DNA from: DASPXK01 sp035637315
GTDB taxonomy: Bacteria; Chloroflexota; UBA6077; JACCZL01
Length of the DNA: 19,518 nucleotides
Reading direction: 5' to 3'
Assembly (NCBI GenBank): GCA_035637315.1
Contig: DASPXK010000442.1
Span: forward strand, 1 to 19,518
Shown here: positions 15,141-19,518 of the stretch, one piece after another
How the letters are laid out: each line of letters begins with the position of its first letter
Numbering within the stretch: position 1 is the first letter of the stretch
Notes under the pieces: model-generated
Told to the model about the DNA's origin: nothing
Databases searched by the model: none
The model's input: only the letters and a program-made list of their open reading frames with translations
Program-made: the position numbers and the translations under genes

Positions 15141-15480
15141 CTAGTCCATCACCAAACCGCCATCGACGTTCAACCCCTGGCCGGTGATGAAGTTGGACGC
15201 GTTCGAGGCCAGGAAGAGGACGGCCTCGGCGATGTCCGCCGGCTGGCCCATTCGAGCGATGGGCTGTGCGGACAGCGGGTACTCGTAACCGCACGTCATC
15301 TCGGAGACGACCGGCCCGGGACAGACCGCGTTGGCCTGGATGTCGTAGCGCCCCTTGGCGACCCACTTGGTGAAGGCAGCACGCCACCTTTGGCGGCCGC
15401 GTAGGCGGGCCCGCTGCGACCTTTGAGCTCCTCGGCCGAGTCGGTCGCCTTGGATATCGCGCCGCCGATGCGCGAGTAGT
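15141..15480 (-). pseudogene. Remnant of a short-chain dehydrogenase/reductase (SDR)
   Basis: The minus strand carries the C-terminal half of a FabG-like SDR in two frames. The first part reads GPAYAAAKGGV, with the catalytic Tyr and Lys of the YxxxK motif. After a one-base loss near 15380 (CTG CCT where CTG GCC would continue) the rest reads AFTKWVAKGRYDIQANAVCPGPV, to be joined with RMGQPADIAEAVLFLASN and ending FITGQGLNVDGGLVMD before TAG at 15143-15141. The N-terminal half with the NAD(P)-binding glycine motif is missing, and homology stops exactly at a palindromic repeat. Truncation plus frameshift argue for a dead gene; a sequencing error could explain the frameshift but not the truncation. 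Confidence 0.8.
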
Positions 15481-15482
15481 TC

Positions 15483-15521
15483 CCCTTCCCTTGAGGGAAG
15501 GGGGTTAGGGGGTTAGGTAAG
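15483..15521. repeat. GC-rich palindromic intergenic repeat, copy 3
   Basis: CCCCTTCCCT, two bases, then AGGGAAGGGG (about 15483-15504) is a perfect 10-base stem, followed by GGTTAGGGGGTTAGG. In reverse complement it reads CCTAACCCCCTAACC followed by the stem, the same design as the copies near 13300 and 13451. It lies between the pspA stop and the truncated SDR and could act as a transcript-ending stem for the flotillin/PspA operon, though no T-run is present. Confidence 0.7.
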
Positions 15522-15524
15522 CGC

Positions 15525-16214
15525 CTACGAGCTCGAGCCTCCCGGCGGGAGCTGACCCTGGCCTTTCTTGGCCTTCAGTTCGCGGAGCTGGCGGTCCACC
15601 TCGCTCTCCTGCTCGAGGGTCGCGAACTTCTGGTCGAGCGTGTCGGTGCTGAGGTCGGTGTAAGCGGCGGCCCGCGCCTCCTGCTGCTCGACCTTCTCCT
15701 CCAGCCGTTCGAAGTCCGACATGGCACCGACCCCGCGCACCCCGGACAGCGTCTTCTGGACCGTCTCCTCGGCCCTGGCGCGACGGCTTCGGGCGATCAG
15801 GAGGTCCTTCTTCGCCTCGGCCTCGCTCACCTTCGTTTCGAGCTGCCTGAGGGCATCCTTGAGCGTCTGGACCTGGGCGCTCTGGGCCTGCCACTGCTCC
15901 TGGAGCCCCTGCGCCGTCTGAGTGTACGAGTTGCGGCGCGCCAGGGCTTGCTTGGCCAGGTCGTCGTCGCCCTTCTCCACGGCCAGCTCGGCCTTGCTCT
16001 GCCACTCGTCAGCCTGCTGCTGGGCCTCCTGTTGGCGCTGATACAGACGCTTTTCGTCCGCGATCGCCGCGGCGACCTGCGTCTTGACCTGGATGAGCTG
16101 GTTGTTCATGTCGATGATGAGCTGCTTGATGACCTTCTCCGGGTCCTCCGCCCGATCGATAAGGTCGTTCAGATTAGCCCTGACGAGTGTCGACACACGA
16201 TCTAACAAACCCAC
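15525..16214 (-). CDS. pspA: PspA/IM30 (Vipp1) family membrane-stress protein
   Basis: A 229-residue protein, almost entirely helical. The start MGLLDRVSTLVRANLNDLIDRAEDPEKVI is the amphipathic membrane-binding helix and ESCRT-III-like opening of PspA. Long coiled coil follows (about 25-190: EKRLYQRQQEAQQQADEW and similar). The tail beyond about 205 is Gly/Ser/Pro-rich. PspA binds stressed membranes, forms rods or rings and limits proton leak. The start GTG has an AAGGAGG site eight bases upstream. It is the last gene of the NfeD-flotillin-PspA set, 73 bases after flotillin, with a perfect hairpin at the junction. No PspF or PspBC partners are seen, as expected outside Proteobacteria. Confidence 0.93.
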   Translation of the reverse strand: MGLLDRVSTLVRANLNDLIDRAEDPEKVIKQLIIDMNNQLIQVKTQVAAAIADEKRLYQRQQEAQQQADEWQSKAELAVEKGDDDLAKQALARRNSYTQTAQGLQEQWQAQSAQVQTLKDALRQLETKVSEAEAKKDLLIARSRRARAEETVQKTLSGVRGVGAMSDFERLEEKVEQQEARAAAYTDLSTDTLDQKFATLEQESEVDRQLRELKAKKGQGQLPPGGSSS

Positions 16215-16274
16215 AGTTGCGTCCTCCTTGAGATTTCTTGATCTGGCCCCGAGTCGTTATCGCCGCTTCGGCCA

Positions 16275-16309
16275 GGTTGGCGCAAGCTCAGCCGTCGCTT
16301 GCGCCAACC
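16275..16309 (-). terminator. Perfect hairpin around the flotillin stop codon
   Basis: GGTTGGCGCAAGC (16275-16287) and GCTTGCGCCAACC (16297-16309) pair over 13 bases. The nine-base loop holds the flotillin TGA. No T-run follows, so this is either a Rho-type or partial terminator or an mRNA-stabilising stem that sets the flotillin/PspA ratio. Calling it a terminator is an inference. Confidence 0.5.
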
Positions 16310-17802
16310 GGAGTGGTCGGAGTCGCCTGAGCGTCGCGCTCGCCGTTGGGCATCGGCTCGGCGATGCCCGGCAGGCGCGCCATCAGGTCTGCGACTTTCA
16401 GCCCGGTCAGTGCTTCGAACAAGGCCGGGGCCTGGGCGATCATCTTGGTGAGGTCCTCGGTGATCTGGCTGGCGCCCATGCCAGACCGGCCGTCGGCGCC
16501 GGTCGAGACGATGGTGATCTTGTCGACTTTGCTAAGCGGCTCGGCGAACGCCCGCGCCACCTCCGGCAGACCCGCCAGCAGCTTGTCGAGCACGGCGGCC
16601 TGGTTGTACTCGTGGAACGCCGCGGCCCGCACGGTCATGGCAGCTGCCTCGGACTCGCCTTTGGCGCGGATGATGTCCGCCTCAGCCTGACCCTGGACGC
16701 GAGTGATCTCGGCCTGGGCCGTGCCCTGCGAGCGTGTGGCCCCGGCCTGGCCCTTAGCTTCCAGCTCGCGGCGCTGCTGCTCAGCCCCCGCCAGGACCTC
16801 GATTCGGCGGCGCTCCGCCTCGGCCGGCTTCAGCACGGTCGCCTCCAGCTCGCGCTCGCGGCGCTGGACCTCGGCCTCCTGGACCTTGATCTGCTCCTCG
16901 CGCTGGATCCGCTCCACGCGGACCTGCTCGGCCACCACCTGCTGCTGCATGACGTTGGCCTGGATGTCGTACGCCTTATCGGCCTGAGCCTGGGCCGTCT
17001 TGGTGGCCTGATCGAACTCGGCTTTCTTCAGCGATAGGTCACGCTCGGCCTCGGCCTGGCGGGCCTTGGAGGCCATTTCGGCGATGACCCGCTCGCGGTC
17101 GGCCTCGGCCCGCGCGACCGCCGCCTCGCGCATCGTCTCGGCCTGGCGGATCGCCGTGTCCCGCTCTAATTCCGCGGCCGCAATGTCGGCATCGCGCTTG
17201 ACTCGAGCGATGTCTGGACGACCCATGTTGGCGATGTAATCGTTCTTGTCCTTGACCTCCCGGATCGTGAACGAGACGACCTCGAGGCCCATCTTGTTCA
17301 TGTCGCCGGCCACATTGGCGCGCATCCGCTCGGCCACCATCTCGGGCTCCTTCACGATCTGCTCGACCGTCAACTGCCCGACGATTCCGCGCAGGTGGCC
17401 TTCCATTACCAGCCGAATCAGGCCCTCCCGCTCTTCAGGCGCCTTGCGCAGGAACTGCTCGGCCGCGGTCAGGATGCTCTCCGGGTCCGACTTGACTTTG
17501 ATCTGCGCGACCGCCTCGACGGTTACCGCCACGCCCTGGCGGGTGTACAGGTCCTGCTGTGGCGCGACGTCGAACGACATCAGCTCCAAGGACAACCCGT
17601 CCCAGCTCTGGACCAGCGGCAGCACGACCGCGCCCGCGCCGCGCACGATGCGGGTGCCGCCGAAGCCATAGACGATCAGCGCCTGGTTCGGTCCCACTTT
17701 GCGGTACAGCCTGGCCATGACCCCAAACAGAAACAGCACCACCAGCGCCAGACCAACCGCCAGCGCGACGATCGTCGCCGCGCCCTGCCCCAATGCCTGC
17801 AT
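16288..17802 (-). CDS. floT: Flotillin-like SPFH protein (FloT/YuaG family)
   Basis: About 504 residues. A short N-terminus leads into one membrane helix (about 10-30), then the SPFH domain (about 35-225) with LYRKVGPNQALIVYGFGG and the flotillin signature NDYIANMGRPDIARVKRD. A long Ala/Glu/Arg-rich coiled coil (about 205-400) drives oligomerisation. The end contains VARAFAEPLSKVDKITIV and DLTKMIAQAPALFEALTG, typical of FloT. Flotillins organise fluid or ordered membrane patches and help assemble membrane complexes. The ATG at 17802 has AAAGGAA nine bases upstream and is preferred to the GTG three codons earlier. The 101-base gap to the NfeD gene holds a small inverted repeat (TCGCGAT at 17851-17857 and ATCGCGA at 17868-17874). 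Confidence 0.95.
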   Translation of the reverse strand: MQALGQGAATIVALAVGLALVVLFLFGVMARLYRKVGPNQALIVYGFGGTRIVRGAGAVVLPLVQSWDGLSLELMSFDVAPQQDLYTRQGVAVTVEAVAQIKVKSDPESILTAAEQFLRKAPEEREGLIRLVMEGHLRGIVGQLTVEQIVKEPEMVAERMRANVAGDMNKMGLEVVSFTIREVKDKNDYIANMGRPDIARVKRDADIAAAELERDTAIRQAETMREAAVARAEADRERVIAEMASKARQAEAERDLSLKKAEFDQATKTAQAQADKAYDIQANVMQQQVVAEQVRVERIQREEQIKVQEAEVQRRERELEATVLKPAEAERRRIEVLAGAEQQRRELEAKGQAGATRSQGTAQAEITRVQGQAEADIIRAKGESEAAAMTVRAAAFHEYNQAAVLDKLLAGLPEVARAFAEPLSKVDKITIVSTGADGRSGMGASQITEDLTKMIAQAPALFEALTGLKVADLMARLPGIAEPMPNGERDAQATPTTPVGASDG

Positions 17803-17903
17803 GTCGAACACTTCCTTTCTTGCTAGCGCGACACGCCACTTTGCGGCGAGTCGCGATCCGATCCCTTATCGCGAGCGGCACCCCGCGAAGCGCACTTGTT
17901 CAG

Positions 17904-18557
17904 TCACGATTCCTCGGCGAACGACTTCCACGGCTCGACCGAGGCGACCCCCTGCTCGTAACTCACGATCACCACCTCCGTCCCAACGGGGATCTCCTCG
18001 CCGCGGGCGCTTCGGGCACCATCGCTCCGCCGCGTGCCACCTTTGGAATAGACGATCTCGCCGATCCCGCCGGGGTGAATCGGGCGGGTCACTTGAGCCA
18101 GGGAGCCCTCGAGCCGAAAGTCGGCCGGGTCCAGGTAGCGCTCGCCCGCCAGCAACACCTTGACCAGGAAAAGGAACACGCACGCGCCGCCTGCCAGCCC
18201 GGCCACCACCGCCCCGATCAACGCGATGGCCGCCGCCACGCCGAACGTGCCGTAGAGGACGTAGCCGACACCACCGAAGAAGGCCAGGAAGGCGGTCGCC
18301 GTGTTGACGTTGAACGGCGACGGGCCCTGATGCGCAATCTCGGCCGCCGACTCCGCCGGCCCGCCGTTCGCCACATGGCCGGCCGCGGCATGCCCGCCGT
18401 GCCCGGCATGGACGTCCGCGTGCGGGTCGCCGATCGAGTGGGCGGCGCCGTGGTGGCCCAGCCCCGGCAGATGGAGAGAGCCGAGGACGAAGGACAGGCC
18501 GCTCATCGCCAGACCGAACACGAAGCAGAACAGGAACACTGCTTCGAGTGGGTCCAT
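17904..18557 (-). CDS. NfeD/YuaF-like membrane protein with His-rich loop
   Basis: A 217-residue protein. One helix at the N-terminus (about 5-25) is followed by a loop with eight histidines between residues 35 and 61 (HHGAAH, HADVHAGHGGH). Two more helices follow (about 87-107 and 110-136), then a C-terminal OB-fold-like domain (about 145-210: LEGSLAQVTRPIHPGGIGEIVYSKGG, then EIPVGTEVVIVSYEQGVASVEPW). NfeD-type proteins stand beside flotillin or stomatin genes and are thought to work with them; in Bacillus subtilis YuaF forms such a pair with FloT. The His cluster could bind a metal. The ATG is preceded by GAGGG about nine bases away. It is the first gene of the operon. Confidence 0.88.
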   Translation of the reverse strand: MDPLEAVFLFCFVFGLAMSGLSFVLGSLHLPGLGHHGAAHSIGDPHADVHAGHGGHAAAGHVANGGPAESAAEIAHQGPSPFNVNTATAFLAFFGGVGYVLYGTFGVAAAIALIGAVVAGLAGGACVFLFLVKVLLAGERYLDPADFRLEGSLAQVTRPIHPGGIGEIVYSKGGTRRSDGARSARGEEIPVGTEVVIVSYEQGVASVEPWKSFAEES

Positions 18558-18606
18558 GGTCGTTTGCCCTCAGCCCATGCTAGGCCTCAATAGTAGTCCG
18601 TCTCTG

Positions 18607-18633
18607 AGACGCTAACCAGGCCCACCGGGTTCC
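18607..18633 (-). promoter_or_regulatory. Candidate ECF-sigma promoter of the NfeD-flotillin-PspA operon
   Basis: On the minus strand GGAACC (18633-18628), a 16-base spacer and CGTCT (18611-18607) match the general ECF promoter layout (AAC in the -35, CGTC-like -10). Transcription would begin near 18600, about 43 bases before the ATG at 18557. In Bacillus subtilis the matching operons are under the ECF factor SigmaW. The match rests on eleven bases and spacing. Confidence 0.5.
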
Positions 18634-18668
18634 AAAGTGGCCCGGCTCTAGACGGTATCATGACCAAG

Positions 18669-18704
18669 GGGGCCCCGTGCGCCAACGCGGGCGCACGGGG
18701 CCCC
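18669..18704. other. Strong perfect hairpin in the intergenic region
   Basis: GGGGCCCCGTGCGC (18669-18682) and GCGCACGGGGCCCC (18691-18704) pair over 14 bases with an eight-base loop. There is no T-run on either side. It lies upstream of the putative ECF promoter (minus strand) and may insulate it from readthrough, or be a repeat-derived cruciform. Confidence 0.7.
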
Positions 18705-18778
18705 TACGGACGACCGCGGAGTTGCGGTTGTCTGTGGCCCATGGTGATGTCAACAAAGGGTCCGACCGTCGACTCCAC

Positions 18779-18825
18779 ACTGACAGAATCACCGAGCAGT
18801 TAGCCGCCTCGACTGACAAAATCAC
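18779..18825. repeat. Direct repeat of a 14-base motif
   Basis: ACTGACAGAATCAC (18779-18792) recurs as ACTGACAAAATCAC (18812-18825), one mismatch, 33 bases apart (about three helical turns). It could be a pair of regulator sites or the relic of a mobile-element end. The remaining intergenic DNA (18558-18911) shows no gene. Confidence 0.5.
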
Positions 18826-18899
18826 GTGCCAGGTAATTCCGATTAGACCAGCCAAATCGCGTAGCTACGGCATGGCGAGTCGAGTCGCCGATCGCGTGC

Positions 18900-18905
18900 T
18901 ATTCT
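18900..18905 (+). promoter_or_regulatory. Possible -10 box for a leaderless glycosyltransferase mRNA
   Basis: TATTCT lies seven bases before the GTG at 18912, so transcription could begin at the start codon itself. No -35 match was found and no ribosome site precedes the GTG. Tentative. Confidence 0.3.
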
Positions 18906-18911
18906 CACGCC

Positions 18912-19518
18912 GTGCCGGGGGCGCCATCGACTGCACTAACTACCTGGACGTCGCCGACGCTGGCCAGGCTCAGGCGGTTAACGGTTGGGCGCTGGCCACT
19001 GGCTGTGGCCGGATTGGGTCTGGCGCTGGTCGGCCAGCACCTTGTCGCGCACCGGCTCGACCTTCGGGCCGGCGCCGGGCTGCTCGGGCTGGGGGCGGCG
19101 CTCTTCACGCTGGCGTGCTGGCCCGCCTCAGGCGGGTGCGAGGGCGCGGCTACAGCTCACGATAGCGACCGGTCGCCTTCTCCTGGGGGACTGGCGCGCC
19201 TCTGGCGGTTCTCGACACCCGTCGCCCTGAATGGCTTCGCGCTCGTGCTGTTCTGGCGCGGCGTGCAGCCCAGCCTGGCCTGGATCGCCTGGGCCGCCAG
19301 CCTGGTCGCCGCCGGCTCGGTGGCCTGGAGCCTAGCCGGCCGACCGCGGCCGGCGCTCTGGCCGACTCGAGAGCTGGCCGCCGTCCTGGTGCTTACCGCG
19401 CTGGGGGCGGCGTTCCGCCTGTATCGACTCGACGAGCTGCCGCCGGGGCTGTGGTGGGACGAGGCTGTCGGAGGCCTCGAGGCGCTGAAGATCCTGAGGC
19501 AACCGGACTATCGACCGA
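18912..19518 (+). CDS. GT-C (family 39-like) membrane glycosyltransferase, N-terminal part (cut by window edge)
   Basis: 202 codons are visible from the GTG at 18912 to the right edge. Hydrophobic helices appear at about 28-45, 53-70, 103-117, 120-142 and 153-168. After the last comes AAFRLYRLDELPPGLWWDEAV-like sequence, ending with WWDEA (residues 181-185), whose Asp-Glu pair in the first outer loop is the catalytic signature of GT-C glycosyltransferases such as the ArnT/PMT group using polyprenyl-phosphate sugars. An unusual set of four helices precedes the normal first helix. The start is the least sure part; no ribosome site is seen. The family call rests on the short motif. Confidence 0.75.
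   Translation, partial: MPGAPSTALTTWTSPTLARLRRLTVGRWPLAVAGLGLALVGQHLVAHRLDLRAGAGLLGLGAALFTLACWPASGGCEGAATAHDSDRSPSPGGLARLWRFSTPVALNGFALVLFWRGVQPSLAWIAWAASLVAAGSVAWSLAGRPRPALWPTRELAAVLVLTALGAAFRLYRLDELPPGLWWDEAVGGLEALKILRQPDYRP

Noticed and set aside
15100..15387. 95-codon minus-strand frame in the SDR remnant region
   Set aside because: Another frame of the same strand shows clear SDR sequence, so this one is a by-product.
16084..17037. 317-codon plus-strand open frame opposite flotillin
   Set aside because: Leu/Asp/Gly-rich shadow produced by the Ala/Glu coiled-coil codons of flotillin.

Overview
The window is GC-rich DNA with many GTG starts and tightly packed, often overlapping genes. 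It most likely comes from a member of the Chloroflexota (soil or sediment type). The grounds are Thr-Pro linkers in a secreted beta-propeller protein, a C-terminal domain of a kind common in Chloroflexota exported proteins, cytoplasmic reductive-dehalogenase-like proteins, and a yqeY-pgpH-ybeY-dgkA cluster. The phylum call is an inference from protein style, since no rRNA or tRNA gene was seen.

Positions 1-6482 (all minus strand). Two reductive-dehalogenase-like iron-sulfur proteins sit in tandem, the second cut by the window edge and translationally coupled to the first. A good -10 box lies just upstream of them. Further upstream are a GlcG/HbpS-like protein, an exported seven-repeat propeller protein and a large membrane protein with a spermidine-synthase-like methyltransferase fold.

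Positions 6483-7794. A 29-residue membrane peptide, about 430 bases with no convincing gene, a small four-helix membrane protein with its own promoter, and a palindromic mobile-type repeat whose end supplies the stop codon of the next gene.

Positions 7783-13285. The conserved minus-strand cluster yqeY-pgpH-ybeY-dgkA (translation and RNA quality control, c-di-AMP turnover, undecaprenol or diacylglycerol phosphorylation). Divergent from it, from a shared intergenic region, run a membrane protein, an ECF sigma factor and its zinc-binding RskA-like membrane anti-sigma factor.

Positions 13286-15524. A GC-rich palindromic repeat family with three copies, two overlapping genes for zinc-ribbon/FHA proteins (one FHA degenerate, one canonical), and a broken short-chain dehydrogenase cut off exactly at the third repeat copy.

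Positions 15525-18660. A minus-strand operon NfeD-like protein -> flotillin -> PspA. This is a membrane-stress module comparable to the SigmaW-controlled yuaF-floT and pspA genes of Bacillus subtilis. Upstream lies a sequence that reads as an ECF-type promoter (GGAACC, 16 bases, CGTCT), which suggests control by an ECF factor, possibly the one encoded in this window. The right end holds a strong hairpin, a direct repeat and the start of a GT-C (family 39-like) membrane glycosyltransferase.

No CRISPR array, tRNA, rRNA or intact transposase was seen. The most distinctive points are the coupled RdhA-like pair, the putative ECF promoter on the flotillin/PspA operon, the degenerate/canonical FHA pair, and the repeat elements that shape gene ends.
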